NCBI GenBank assembly: GCA_948567375.1
Contig: OX419759.1
Location: 62,845,493-62,909,492, forward strand
From: Lunularia cruciata
Lineage: Eukaryota > Streptophyta > Marchantiopsida > Lunulariales > Lunulariaceae
Direction: 5' to 3'
Length of the DNA stretch: 64,000 nt
Shown: in pieces, positions 34,727 to 46,666 of the stretch
Numbering within the stretch: the first letter of the stretch is position 1
Layout of the letters: the number at the start of each line of letters is the position of its first letter
Translations under genes and position numbers: made by a program
The notes under the pieces: model-generated
The model's input: only the letters and a program-made list of their open reading frames with translations
Told to the model about the DNA's origin: nothing
The model's database searches: none

Positions 34727-35104
34727 CTACCTTGGTGTTGTACTTGAGTTTGGCATCCAATTGAATTGAACTTTATGACGTTCAAGCCAATATAGATCTA
34801 GAATGATATCATAATGTAGAGGTGCCACTACAAACCTCATACACTCCAAATATTCCTTCCCAATCTTGAAGGTAATAGGATGCGAGGTCTGGAATGCAAA
34901 ACTCTTTCTACCATCCGCCATCATCAAACTACTTCCAATCACTAGCTTGATAGGAATACCCAATTCCTTTACTACTTGCATAGACATGCAACTCTCTGAA
35001 CTTCCATAATCAACCAAAATCCTACAACCCCAATTAGATATCGTACCTCGCAAGTGAAGCAAACTTGCATAGGTCGAGCCTTCATTCCCAATGGAACTAA
35101 TCAA
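34727..35104 (-). pseudogene. Element B protease region
   Basis: Retropepsin-like segment in which the active-site triplet reads DYG (ILVDYGSSES) instead of the usual DSG/DTG. It is followed by a hydrophobic beta-strand pattern and ILDLYWL. Probably inactive. Confidence 0.75.
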
Positions 35105-35513
35105 GCTCCCAGTAGGTGGCTCAAAATCTCCTACTAGGATTCCTTGTTTCTTTGATCATTCCACTCCACAACCTCCACCTGGGCAACTAGTTGAGGTCAT
35201 CCATTCTTGAGTGGACATTCAGCAATGCAATGCCCCAATTGGTAACAATAAAAATAACCACCATTTTATCACAGTTTCTCTCTATCTTTGATGCCAAGTG
35301 TTCTTTGTGAATGGCATCAATCTCCATTGGTGTTGGCTCTTCCACTTGTGTGTAGTGTATTGGTAGGCTTTATGGAGGTCAAGGTCGAGGTCGAGACCTA
35401 GTTGTTGCCACCAAGGAATCAAAATATTTGGCCAACCGCATGGCTTCCTCCAAGTGTTGTGACTCTTGCATGGTTACCTCTAATTTGGTTCTTGCCTTCA
35501 AGCCCCTGACAAA

Positions 35514-35945
35514 TCAATCTAGAGCTTCACCTTCCAATATATCTAGAATTTGCATGATGGTGTTTTGGACATGCGTGATGTAACTTCTTATAAAGCCAAT
35601 GTGTTTCAACTCTACCAACTTATCCCGTGCAACTCGTGTGGCATTTATAGCTTGGAACCAACTAATTATTGCACTCTTGAATTTTGCCCATGTCAAGATT
35701 GGTGCATCAATTTGTCGTTCAGCTTGCTCCACTTGGAATCTCCACCATAGCTTTTCTACTCCATCCAATTGGCTAGAAGCCAAGAGAATCTGTTTCTGCT
35801 TGTCTTGTAGATTGGTAGCTTCAAAATAACATTCACAATCAAATAGAAAATTCTCCACTGCACCTGAAGGATTCTTGCCTTCAAATACCTTGGGTTTAGG
35901 GAATCTAATCAGATCTTCTCCTTCTTGAGTTGGTACTCTCTCCAC
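35514..35945 (-). pseudogene. Element B gag
   Basis: About 143 codons of a retrotransposon gag (segments FPKPKVFEGKNP, WWRFQVEQAE). The downstream zinc-knuckle region (about 35200-35500) is decayed. The frame is open here only in part. Confidence 0.75.
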
Positions 35946-36312
35946 CTACTCTTGTCGTCAAAGATCTCGTTCATCCAACAATCAAGTAAGGTGCTCTATT
36001 TGTTGCTACATAGTAAGGATAACATCAAGTATTGCCGCCATGGTTGCTACTCTATCACACCACTCCCAATCTATCTAATTTATTAACACATAGAAACAAC
36101 ATGTCCACTGTTCTCCACAAGTTACAACAAGAAGCACCAAGGGTTCCTTAGATATGGTGATCATATGCATAAAATCTTATCCAAAGTGCAAGGTGATGAA
36201 TTGTGTGAAATGATGCTTGGGTAGTATTTGGACGCAAAAATCCCAATGGTTTGGTGGAAGTGGATTTGGTGGTCCATAAATTCCATCCATCCCATTCTTG
36301 CTCTGATACCAA

Positions 36313-36734
36313 TGTAAAAGACCAAATCCGAGGAGAGAAATAGGAGAATGGAAACTCACATTGGGACACTTGAATGAGGGAAAACTCCAAATGCCTAGTA
36401 TGACCTTTGGCTTTGGTATTTATAGCACACAAGGCCCTTCAGAAGTTTCTCAAGAAGTTTCCTCAAGCCACTTTCTTAGAGTGCAAGCCAAGTTAACTAG
36501 GAAGCTTCTCAAGAAGCTTCCTTCTAGAAGCCGTCTACTTGGCGTGCAAGCTAAGCTAGTTGGAAGCTTCTAGCAGCTTCCTTCTAAAAGCTTCTTACTT
36601 GAGGTGCAAGCTAAGCTAGCTGGGAAGCTTCCCAAGAAGCTTCCTAGATACTTCCAGAATATTGTAGGCTAATTTGTCTTATTTGCTACTTTGTAAGCCT
36701 GACTAACTTTGTCGCTAAACTCCATATTGTTAGA
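36313..36734 (-). repeat. 5' LTR of element B
   Basis: 422 bp. It has the same GAAnnTTC blocks as the other family LTRs and a TATA-like TATTTATA near 36418. Its primer-binding site follows directly at 36300-36311. Confidence 0.9.
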
Positions 36735-36739
36735 AGAAG

Positions 36740-37130
36740 GCACAAAAGGTAGAATTCAAGGACAAATTGAAGATGTACTAAAATGAGTTAGAAGCAAAGA
36801 GAAGATAGTTTCGAGGAGTGAGTTGGATTCAATCAAAGTAATAGTAGTGGAGTTAAAGGTGATGTTGAGTATTGAAGCCAAAGTTAAGTTAGAAGGAGTG
36901 AGACTGAACAAGTTGGAGTTGTTGGTGCAGGAGATGAGAAAGAGAAAGGTGAAGGATGTTGACATGAACAAGTTGTTAATGCACATGAGAGACCATGTGG
37001 ATATGAAGATGTTGGAGACAATATAAGTCTTAGATTAGATCTAGTTAGATCAAACTTTGATAAAATTTGTAGTGTGATGAAAGCAAATGTTAGATGCAAA
37101 GCAAAAAAGTGCAAGTGTCTCTGGGTGAGT
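36740..37130 (+). pseudogene. Continuation of the coiled-coil ORF after element B
   Basis: Directly after the target duplication the reading frame of the 30799 ORF continues, then breaks at a stop near 36779. A further coiled-coil-like frame spans 36823-37026 (Lys/Glu/Leu/Val-rich). Confidence 0.45.
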
Positions 37131-38049
37131 TACTTGAGACATTAAAGAGATTGGGTTAGGGAATAAAGATGTAGATAGATTAGCCATGACTTCAATCTCA
37201 ATTTGGATTGAAGAGGTGATAGTATCAAAATACTTAGTAGTAGTAGGAGAAGTGATTGAAGGAACATCCGGTGTAGAATCCAAGTTGAGGCAGACATTGG
37301 TTTGGGGTAGTAATAGTTTTGAGATATGAATAGGTGGTTTTTCATTTTGAATCTACAAGTTGTTATAAAACAATATGTTGTTAGATAATTGCCAAAGTGC
37401 TCTAACTGTTCAAAGGAAGCATTCATAATGTTTTGTTGTTCAATTTATGTTCAATTTAATTTTGAAGATGAGTAAAGCAAAGTGTTGTAACTTAGTGCTT
37501 GTCATTTCAGCTTAATTCCAAGTATCAATATTGTGTATGTGTTTGTGAGTGTTTGGAGAAATTAGAAATGCAAGTTTGAGTGTTAGATGTTAGATTCTAT
37601 AGTTATGATTTCATTATGTGCATTTGATCTTGAGTGGATAGCGATCAAAGCAATGCCTTGATAGATCTAAGAAGAATTGTGAGTGCAACATTGAGTTGAT
37701 GCAAAGCAATTTTGATTGAGGAAGTTATGCCTTTACCGGAAGGATGGAATATAATTCCAAGGCAAAGTCATTTTGTGGTGAAGTAGCCTACTTTGGGAAG
37801 AACTGAATCATCACAATCAAGATTGATTTGGAAATAATTTGAAGAATTGTGATCATGGGTGTTGTGATTTGTGACAAGACTGAATTTAGTGCTTGTTGCT
37901 CTCTTTTAAGTATGGTTTCTACTCAAGAGACTAAAGATAAAATCAAGAAGAATTGTTTGGTGACTTTTACTTTGCATTTGACCATTTATGACTTGTATCT
38001 CTATGGGAATGAATTGTTACTTACTTATTACCACAAAAGTGATACTTGC
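37131..38049. other. Intergenic or decayed repeat DNA
   Basis: AT-rich with short unsupported ORFs. The part after about 37900 may be a weakly similar extension of the inverted repeat family described next. Confidence 0.4.
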
Positions 38050-39200
38050 TAGGTTGTCACACTACATGTATAAATATATAAATCAACCAATCACTAAGAT
38101 AACAAGTGAAGGTAGACGAGTTGGCTAGGGCACTAATCTAAGAACTAGAGATCTAGGATTCAAACCTTGTTGTGCATAATCTAGAAGGGTGGGCAAATTT
38201 TACCAAATTGTGACCAAAAACTCATCTAAATTAGCTAGCCTCACACTAGCAAGCTTCCCTCTCTAGCCCATAGTCCTATGCCTTGAAGCCTCAACTTGAG
38301 CCAAATTGAGATGATAGGAATCTCCAAATCCCTAATTCAAGGAGATAGGTTCCCAATTCCACCTTCAATTTTACACTTTGAGCTCAATTCATACCAAATT
38401 AACCCAACTTGACTTTGATTTTACCTCATAAGCTCAAATCAAACACTCATTGTCTCAAATTGACTCAATTCTTAAAAATTTGGCCATTGACCCAAATTGA
38501 CCTTGATTTCACTCCTTGGGCTCAAATCAAACTACTACTATCTCAAATTGACTCCATTCTCAAAAATTTGGCTAGTGCTTCTGCACATTGTCTACCTTGT
38601 CACTACTAAAGTTGCATCAACTTGCATAGAGCTTTTGCACATGATCACTCCCAAGAAAATCTAAGATCACAATCAAATATACCAATGATCAACCAAGCTT
38701 GAAGATACTAACAACACCCTTAGTTCGTGCATTTGATTTCTCCCTTACTTTCACTTCTTTGATGTAATCAGTTCATTTCTCCACTAAAATCATATTCAAA
38801 TCAGATCTATACTCAGTCCTTCACTCAACACTCTGCTAATAATTAGGCATTGATTATAGTCAAGCCATATCAACTCTAGTTAAGGGACTCCAAGATGATA
38901 CTCATCGGCCTCTCTCTACCATAGCCAAGAGCTCAAAGGCTCAATATCAGATAAGTGAGCTCTTTTGAGCTGCATTTTGAAGGTATACTCTTTGCTTGAC
39001 CTAGGTCTCTAGCCCTAATGGCACCACAAAGGGCACATCTAATGGTATGAATGGTGTAAATGACAAAGGGTCCTACCATATGATCAATAGCCCCAACATA
39101 AAATTAGTCCATGAGTAACTACCAAAATACATATGACTACTAAAAATACCACTCCAATGTCTAAGAAACCCAGCTTTGGCACTATAAATGTTGTAACATG
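38050..39200 (+). repeat. Unknown repeat family, left member of an inverted pair
   Basis: Matches the reverse complement of about 47388-48640 with moderate divergence over more than 1.1 kb. It includes a tRNA-like stretch (A-box-like near 38112-38127, B-box-like near 38156-38166). A tandem pair of 88-bp units lies at 38404-38573. No long ORF. It may be a non-autonomous retroelement or a decayed unknown element. Confidence 0.75.
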
Positions 39201-39639
39201 TGCATAGAGGTTATGATATATCACTTATAATATGGTAGTGTGGATGCATATAAAGTTTTGTAGATGTATAGTTAGTTACTTTAAGAGCATGAATGTCATA
39301 CTTAAAGTGCTTCACCCATTGATTTAGCATTTTTCTTAGAGAATCATGTTAGGTAGGTTTGGTATTAGAAATTTTTTGATATAGATTCTAAAACATAAAA
39401 CATTCTTTAAAGTTTAAGATACAAAAGTAATTAAGAATTTCTTTCATCAATTTTAGTTTAAGATTCTATTTTGGTATTTTAGTCACTCATTGTAACTCAA
39501 TTGAAACCATATTAATCAAAGAAGAAAAAAATCTATGTATGTAATCACTAGGAATTTCATTAATAAAAAGAATGGCTCATCTCAATTGTTCTATCTGCAC
39601 TTCTATGTTGGAGACTCCCAAAATTTCACAAATTTCACC
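39201..39639. other. AT-rich spacer
   Basis: No gene or element end is recognised between the inverted repeat and the R2-like leader. Confidence 0.4.
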
Positions 39640-40054
39640 AATGAGAGGAGAGGAGAGGGAATGGGAGAAAGAGGGAGGAGGTAACAAATGAAAGGATATT
39701 CTAGAGTTTTAGAGAGCTCACTTGCATATATCACATGAGTGAATAATCAATTCTTTTGTTTTTCAATTTCAATTCCATTGGTATCTAGATTGAAGGCTAT
39801 AAAGAATTGAGTAGAAAGTTCTATGTACTTTTTGTTTTGGAGTGACTACTTCACATTGAGAATGATAGGTCAAGAATTTCATTTCTAATCTCTTGGTTTT
39901 TATGCTTGAGTTCCATGGGAACTTAGTTTGAAATTTTTTGAGATTGAAATTGAAAGTTATGAGAGTTTATAAGTTTTAAAATCTGGAGAGATTGTATTTA
40001 TTCATGTGAGTTGGATGTAAGGGGTTGTGGTTCTGCAAGTATGGAGGGATATGG

Positions 40055-40796
40055 TGTAATACTCCGAGGACAAGAGAAGAGAGAAAACACAGATTGCACA
40101 CTCAAACATTTGATGCCCCAAGGGAGCACCATCTCTTTATTATATAGACAAAGAGGATCTCCTCCAAGGAAGCTCCACCATAGGATTAGGGACATAGATA
40201 GGTGACATGTCAGCAAGCTCCACCCTTGGATTACTGACTTGGATGGGTGACCTGTCTGGTCTAGGTCCTATCTGGTTGGTCAAACGAGCTTTGACCGGAG
40301 GGAATCTTTTAGGGAATCTTCTTGTAAGAATCTCAGAATCACATGAGTAAGGTATCGTTGGAAAGCTCTCGACGAGACAAACCAGGGGGTGGGAAGGCCA
40401 GCCTTTTCTCCATTGGGGGGGGGGGGAATATGCACATTTTTGAGGCCTAATTCATCCGTTTAGGCCTCCAAAATTGCCTTCAAAGATTTCAAGCATATTT
40501 CGGTTCCTACTCTATTAGTAGAAGTCCCCTTTTGGTGATACCTCTTTCTGATCTGTTTAGTCCATCATGTGTAACATCCTTCCAGATGTTACCAAACCAA
40601 TTCTCACCTTTAAATCATATGTCTAGCTATTGGTTCTAAGGTTCTCAAGTCTATTTCGGTTTCTACCCTATTAGTAGAAGTACTCTTTTGGTGATACTTC
40701 TATCTGATCTATTTTGACCATCATGTATAACATCATTCTAGATGTTACCAAACCAAATTTCACATCTAGATCATATGGCTAACCCTTGGTATTACA
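40055..40796 (-). repeat. 3' LTR of element A
   Basis: 742 bp, TG...CA ends with 8-bp terminal inverted complementarity. Contains a run of G residues near 40417-40427. Confidence 0.95.
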
Positions 40797-40809
40797 GACC
40801 TCCCTCCTT

Positions 40810-43800
40810 TTAAGACGCAACGTCCTCGTTGTGCAATTGTTGCTCAAATGCTTGCACCAACACCGGTGCATGTGCCAAATTGGCAGCGGGTTCCCAGGTT
40901 GCTTCATAGAGAGGGTAACCTTTCCATTGTACTAGATATTCCACCCGCGGATGGCGAGTACCACGCATGCGCTTTTGGAGAATCCGCTCTACTTCATATT
41001 CCTCTATGCCATCAATGATTGTCGGACAAGGTCGAATGTCCTGTGTGGAAGTACCTTGGCCTGATCGGGGAGCATATCTGCGTAATAGGGAGACATGGAA
41101 CACTGGATGGATCTTCATGTGTGGTGGTAGCTCAAGGTGATAGGCCACAGCGCCAATGCGACGAAGAATCGAGAAAGGCCCAATAAAACGAGGTCTGAGC
41201 TTACGAGATCCAACTAATGTGAGGTTGGTTGTCGATAGCCACACTTGATCCCCAACATTGAACTCCATATGCCTATGGTGTGCATTAGCATACTGCTTTT
41301 TTCGATTTTGCGCAATCTGTAACCTGTGCTTGGCGCTCTCCACACCTTGTTGGATTCTAGAAACAAATGTGTTGACTACATCAACCTTGGTAGTCACTGG
41401 ACGGATCTTCATCAAGCTAGAAGGTATGAAGGGATGCTCACCATACATGAGGAAGAACGGAGTGACCTGGGTGGAGGCATTCACTGAATTGTTGTAAGCA
41501 AATTCTACCAACGGTAGTAAGGTGTCCCACCTCTCTTGCTCTTCTAAGGTGAAGCCGCGTAACATGTCTTCAATTGTGCGATTAGCCCGCTCTGTTTGGC
41601 CATTTGTTTGTGGGTGGTAAGCTATAGACATGGCCAACTTGGTTTTGAAGAAACCAAAGGGTGTTCGCCAAAACAAACTAGTGAATTGGGTGCCTCTATC
41701 GGTGATGAGTACTCTAGACAAGCCATGGTGAGCAAAGAATGCATCTAAGTATAGTTGAGCTAGTTGTGGAGCGGTCACCTCCTTGGTGGTAGGGCGTACA
41801 TGAATCATTTTGCTGAGCCGGCCCACAAAGACCACAATGGAGTCAAACCCTGAGGTGGTCTTGGGTAATTCACAGACGAGATCCATACTCACTTGTTCCC
41901 AACGTTGGGTAGGAGTGGGAAGAGGTTGAAGGAGCCCTGCAGGAGCTTGATTAGAAGCTTTGTTCTATTGACAAAGTAGGTAGCTACGCACATAGTCCAT
42001 CACGTTGTTGCTCATCTTGGGCCAATAGTAATGGCGCTTGACTGCCTCCAAGGTCTTGTCCACTCCGACATGAGCTGCAATGGCCAAATCATGACATTCC
42101 GCTAGAACGGTGGTGCGTAATTTTGGGACATTTGGGATCCACAATCGGCCCTCTCGAAAGGTGAGTCCTTGGGTGCTGGTGACACCTTTGGACGCTTGCG
42201 CTTCTACAATCTGTGGGTCAGTTTTTGTAGCAGTTAGAATCTCTTGCCAGAATTCAGGGTTAATCTTAATCTCTGCCGCCAAGTTGTTGGCCATTGGCAT
42301 ACGGGTGAACGCATCTGCAAGTTGCTTCTTACCTTCCACGTAGGTGATTGTCATGTTGAAGCGTTGTCGCCACTCTGCCCACCGAATTTGGCGACGAGAT
42401 AGATCCTTCTGCGTCTCGAGGTAGACTAGAGGTTTGTGGTCTGTCTCTACTACAAATGCCTTCTCGCCCAGGTAGTGCTTCCAATGCTTGGTTGCTAGAA
42501 CAATGGCCAGCTCTTTTCGTTCTGTGGTGTGGTAGTTGTGCTTTGCCGGTAACAAATTTTGAGAGAAATATGCAATTGGATGCCATCCGTCATGCCACTC
42601 TTGTTGTAGGACTGCTCCTATTGCTACGCCTGATGCATCCGTAGCCAACTTGATTGGACGTTTTGGGTCATACCACTTCAAGATTGGTGCATGTAGCAAG
42701 GCAGCCTTCAATTCTTGAAAGGCCAACTCTTGTGCAGTTCCCCATGTCCACTTCTTCCCCTTGCCAAGTAGTGCCGTTAAAGGCTGTGCAACCTTGGAGA
42801 AGTCCTTGACAAATCTACGATAGAATCCCGTCAACCCCAAGAAGCTCTTAAGTTGAGTCTGATCTTCTGGGGCACTCCATTTTTGAATGACCTCTATTTT
42901 ATCTATCAATATTTGAATGCCCTCTGCACTTACTCTATGCCCTAAGTAGTCTACTTCAGACTTGCCAAACTCACACTTTGAGATTTTGGCGTACAACTGA
43001 TTCTGTCTTAGAATCTGGAGGACCTCTCGTAGATGTTGTTTGTGTTCTGCCATCGTGCTACTATATACTAAGATATCATCCAAGAAGATGATAACAGAAT
43101 TATCCAAGTATGGACGAAATATGTCATTCATTAGGCTCATGAAAGTGGCAGGCGCATTGGTGAGGCCAAAAGGCATCACAAGATACTCAAAGTGGCCATA
43201 CCTGGTTCGAAAGGCAGTTTTGTACACATCCTCCTCTGCAATTCGGATTTGATTGTAACCGCTCCGCAAGTCTAGTTTGGTGAAGTATCTCGCTCCATGG
43301 AGTTGATCAAACAGGTCATCCATGCGAGGTAAGGGGTATTTGTTCTTCACTGTTTGCTGATTGAGACCCCGATAGTCAATGCACATGCGCATTGTACCAT
43401 CCTTCTTCTTCACAAACAAGACAGGGGCCCCATATGGTGATACGCTAGGTTGGATGAACCCTTTCTGTAGCATCTCCTCAATTTGAGTCTTACACTCCTC
43501 CAACTCATGAGGTGATAGGCGATATGGGGCCTTACAAGGAGGTGTCTTCCCCGGGAGTGTCTCTATTTTGTGATCTACTCGCCTTTTAGGTGGTAATCCT
43601 GAGGGTAGATCATCGGGAAAGGCATCTTGAAACTCATCCACCACATCCTTCAATTTCTCAGGAATTTGTCCAGCGAGTTGTGCACTCTGGACTTCTCTTA
43701 TTAGACCCAAAAAACATCTATCGGTCTTACAGACAGTTGTCGTCCCTACAACATATAGAGGCAGTTTCTGCCTATGTGATTTTTCTTTAACCCCAATGAT

Positions 43801-44130
43801 TGACCATTGGTGGGTTCTCACTACTTTCTTCCTCCAATCCACCATTGGGTTGTACTGCTCCATCCATGGCATGCCTAAAATTGCATCATAACGGGCTAAT
43901 TGTATCACTCGCCACTCAATTGCTTCTTGATATTCTCTTACAGAGAGGGTTACCCATCTAGGTAATGATTCAATCCTCTCTGTTTGCCCATTTGGTAACT
44001 CTACTTCTTCACTTCCATCTCTCTCTAGATCTATTCCCAATCTGATTGCAACAGAGCGAGACAAGAAATTCTCTGTTGCTCCCGGATCTATTAATACTCT
44101 CACTTGATTACCTTCTAGGATTCCATTCAC
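40810..44130 (-). pseudogene. Element A pol polyprotein with one nonsense codon
   Basis: A single frame holds a protease whose active-site triplet reads DPG ([10 protein letters not shown]) rather than DSG/DTG. Reverse transcriptase follows ([27 protein letters not shown]) with intact catalytic Asp pair, then RNase H (ATDASG, TDHKPL). Integrase has an intact D-D-E set (SMDLV, ITDRGTQF, NGQTERANRT). A canonical chromodomain (YLVQWKGYPLYEATWEP) ends the protein. The frame is stopped once by TAG at 41965-41967, just after the integrase zinc finger, where one Cys position reads Tyr (VRSYLLCQ). The frame extends above 44130 toward the end of gag in a different phase from gag, so expression would need frameshifting. 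Defective as it stands. Confidence 0.92.
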
Positions 44131-44234
44131 AACAATTAATTGTGAGGTTGCCTTTCGGGATCTTTGCGCATTATTCTTCTTCCTTCCCTCGCTTCTTTGC
44201 TTCCTTATTGAGCCAGTAAGGCCGCAAGGTACAT

Positions 44235-45323
44235 TTATTGACGATCTTTGTTTTCCGAAGTGGTTTCCACCTCCTCCTCTTCAATGTGCCTCTCCATGTT
44301 GTTCAAAGATTGCCTGTACGAAGGCCGAGGGCCTCTAGGGAAACGAGTGCGACAATTGGTAGATATGTGCCCAATACGGCCACAATTGTAACAACGGAGT
44401 TGTTCTCCTCGAGTCCCTTCTCCTTGTGGGACACCATCTCTTTGTTCTTCTACCCGTCCTCGCTCTCCCTGAAGCGGCCGTGCTCCTCGATCTCGGAATT
44501 GAAGGTTGCCCAATTCCATCGGTACTGGTCCACCCATGTGTGGCATTTCTGCCCGATAATGTTGAGGTGGAACTACTCCTTCACCTCCACCTAATGCTCC
44601 GGCTATTCTCTGCGCACAAGCAATGGCTTCAAATACCGTGCGAGGGTTTTGCACCATGACTTCTTGGCGAATCCGCTCTTTCAACCCTCGTTTGAAATTG
44701 TCGAGAGCCTCTGCTGGACTCATGTCGGTAATTGCAACTTGTAGATCCAGAAATGCCTCAACATACTCTTGTACACTATTCTTCTGTCTCAATCCCCATA
44801 GTCGGGTTCGAGCCATCTGCACAGAATCCACCGATTGGAAATTCTTGAGCAGTCCTTCTTGCATTGCTGTCCATGTGACCTCCCTTCTCTCTGCTAGCAT
44901 GGATCGTTCCCAAGCATCATACCATGTGAAGGCTTTATCGGTCAAGTACCCACATGCAAACACGCTTGCAGCATGCTCTGTGATCTCTGTTGAGAACAAT
45001 CAAAAATATCGATTCATTCTCGAGATCCAATTCTCCACTACTCCTATCGTACGCTGCCCCTTGTAAGGCTCAATGTTGCAGGTCTTCTTCATCCGGAGTA
45101 GCAATGTGGCTTCATCGTTGATAGGGTTCGTAGGCACGGGTGCCTCTCCAAGTACTTCAATCGCAGGTACTGGGTTTTGAGACGGCTCTTCTTCTTGCAT
45201 GGCTTGATCGTTCCTGAGGATCTGCACTTGACTTTGCAATGTCTCCATGGTCATCTTAATCTCTCGAAATTCATTCAACATCCCTTGCATTCCTTGCACC
45301 AGCTCTTGCAACTACGGATCCAT
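44235..45323 (-). pseudogene. Element A gag with two nonsense codons
   Basis: The ATG at 45321-45323 is followed by an in-frame TAG at 45312-45314 and later a TGA at 45000-45002; otherwise the frame is open to 44235. The protein shows an N-terminal coiled-coil stretch, the gag core (FTWYDAWERS, VDSVQMARTRLWGL) and one CCHC zinc knuckle (CYNCGRIGHISTNC). It would form the capsid and bind RNA. The two stops make this copy dependent on others for gag. Confidence 0.9.
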
Positions 45324-45356
45324 GGTGCCTGCAACACCCAATTGCTAACGTCTACT

Positions 45357-45560
45357 TCAATACAGAGTCAATATAATCACTCTGGAAGGCGCACAAACTA
45401 TCGGAACTACCATTGGGACCTCAGAAACTATCACTTGTTGATAATACTCCTCACCAAAATTCCTAACCACAAAATCTCTAAACATCAATTTCGGCCTCAC
45501 TACATAACGGATTTCTACTTGAGTGTTGAAAGGGAGAGGATTTGGGACATTCATATCCAT
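45357..45560 (-). CDS. Element A leader ORF 2 (67 codons)
   Basis: ATG-initiated ORF in another frame, starting 4 bases after ORF 1 ends and closing 33 bases before gag. It shares a PF...FG-E...V..S..P...P...LT-Y pattern with ORF 1, suggesting an internal duplication. No known domain. It could be a regulatory upstream ORF or a remnant of an extra protein. Confidence 0.5.
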   Translation of the reverse strand: MDMNVPNPLPFNTQVEIRYVVRPKLMFRDFVVRNFGEEYYQQVIVSEVPMVVPIVCAPSRVIILTLY

Positions 45561-45564
45561 ATTA

Positions 45565-45786
45565 TCAAAATAGAATGTAGATCGTCAAATCCCACTCTCT
45601 GTCATATATCACCATAGGTAGAATCACCGGGTTTGGTGAGTTCATCACTCTGTCCATGAATTCAGCACCAAAGTGATAAACTAGCAATACTCTCATCTGC
45701 TCACGCTGGATGTACATAACCTTGATGTGGAATGGGTTTGAGAATGGAAAGCTAGGTGCGGGAAATTGTCCCCCCGGTGCATCCAT
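45565..45786 (-). CDS. Element A leader ORF 1 (73 codons)
   Basis: ATG-initiated ORF between the primer site and gag. Its central part (about 55 residues, with HFGAEF and an LTIY end) resembles the next ORF downstream in spacing and key residues. Unknown function. Its stop lies a few bases before the ATG of leader ORF 2. Confidence 0.5.
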   Translation of the reverse strand: MDAPGGQFPAPSFPFSNPFHIKVMYIQREQMRVLLVYHFGAEFMDRVMNSPNPVILPMVIYDREWDLTIYILF

Positions 45787-45913
45787 CCCATCCGCTCTCT
45801 AAAGTCCTTCCTAAGTCTAGCGATTACTCTATGTTCTCCACCTCAAATTACTCAGTTTCAGTAGTTCGTGCTATTCCAAGAGGGGTGATCCACTCTCTTG
45901 GACTAGAACACTC

Positions 45914-45925
45914 TCTCTAATACCA
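45914..45925 (-). other. Primer-binding site of element A
   Basis: One base inside the 5' LTR, the minus strand reads TGGTATTAGAGA, close to the initiator-Met tRNA complement TGGTATCAGAGC used by most plant LTR elements and by element B. Confidence 0.8.
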
Positions 45926-45926
45926 T

Positions 45927-46666
45927 TGTAATACTCCGAGGACAAGAGAAGAGAGAAAACACAGATTGCACACTCAAACATTCGATGCCCCAAGGGAGCA
46001 CCATCTCTTTATTATATAGACAAAGAGGATCTCCTCCAAGGAAGCTCCACCATAGGATTAGGGACATAGATAGGTGACATGTCAGCAAGCTCCACCCTTG
46101 GATTACTGACTTGGATGGGTGACCTGTCTGGTCTAGGTCCTATCTGGTTGGTCAAACGAGCTTTGACCGGAGGGAATCTTTTAGGGAATCTTCTTGTAAG
46201 AATCTCAGAATCACATGAGTAAGGTATCGTTGGAAAGCTCTCGACGAGACAAACCAGGGGGTGGGAAGGTCAGCCTTTTCTCCATTGGGGGGGGGGAGTA
46301 TGCACATTTTTGAGGCCTAATTCATCCGTTTAGGCCTCCAAAATTGCCTTCAAAGATTTCAGGCATATTTCGGTTCCTACTCTATTATTAGAAGTCCCCT
46401 TTTGGTGATACCTCTTTCTGATCTGTTTAGTCCATCATGTGTAACATCCTTCCAGATGTTACCAAACCAATTCTCACCTTTAAATCATATGTCTAGCTAT
46501 TGGTTCTAAGGTTCTCAAGTCTATTTCGGTTTCTACCCTATTAGTAGAAGTACTCTTTTGGTGATACTTCTATCTGATCTATTTTGACCATCATGTATAA
46601 CATCATTCTAGATGTTACCAAACCAAATTTCACATCTAGATCATATGTCTAACCCTTGGTATTACA
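45927..46666 (-). repeat. 5' LTR of element A
   Basis: 740 bp and nearly identical to the 3' LTR. The TATA box (TATATAA on the minus strand, near 46013) should drive the element transcript. Confidence 0.95.

Larger units (their letters stand above)
31087..36734 (-). mobile_element. Element B: complete but decayed Ty3/gypsy chromovirus
   Basis: LTRs are 31087-31497 and 36313-36734. The outer ends are slightly mutated (TATA for TGTA on the left, GA for CA on the right). A 5-bp target duplication AGAAG flanks it at 31082-31086 and 36735-36739. The primer site is complementary to initiator-Met tRNA (TGGTATCAGAGC, 36300-36311), and a G-rich polypurine tract adjoins the 3' LTR. Order on the minus strand is gag, protease, reverse transcriptase, RNase H, integrase, chromodomain. 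The LTRs differ by several substitutions and an 11-bp net length change, and coding is broken throughout, so the insertion is old. Confidence 0.95.
40055..46666 (-). mobile_element. Element A: complete young Ty3/gypsy chromovirus
   Basis: 6.6 kb with LTRs 40055-40796 and 45927-46666 (TGTAATAC...GTATTACA ends) and a perfect 5-bp target duplication TATGG (40050-40054, 46667-46671). The two LTRs differ only at a handful of bases plus the length of a G run, so the insertion is recent. The primer site TGGTATTAGAGA (45914-45925) resembles the initiator-Met site with a base change. A polypurine tract (AAAAGGAGGGAGG) adjoins the 3' LTR. The element is inserted in R2-like copy b. Gene order is two leader ORFs, gag, then protease-reverse transcriptase-RNase H-integrase-chromodomain. 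Confidence 0.97.

Noticed and set aside
38112-38166. A functional tRNA gene
   Set aside because: Box-like words are present but no full cloverleaf with acceptor stem can be drawn. Both copies are diverged and lie in a repeat.
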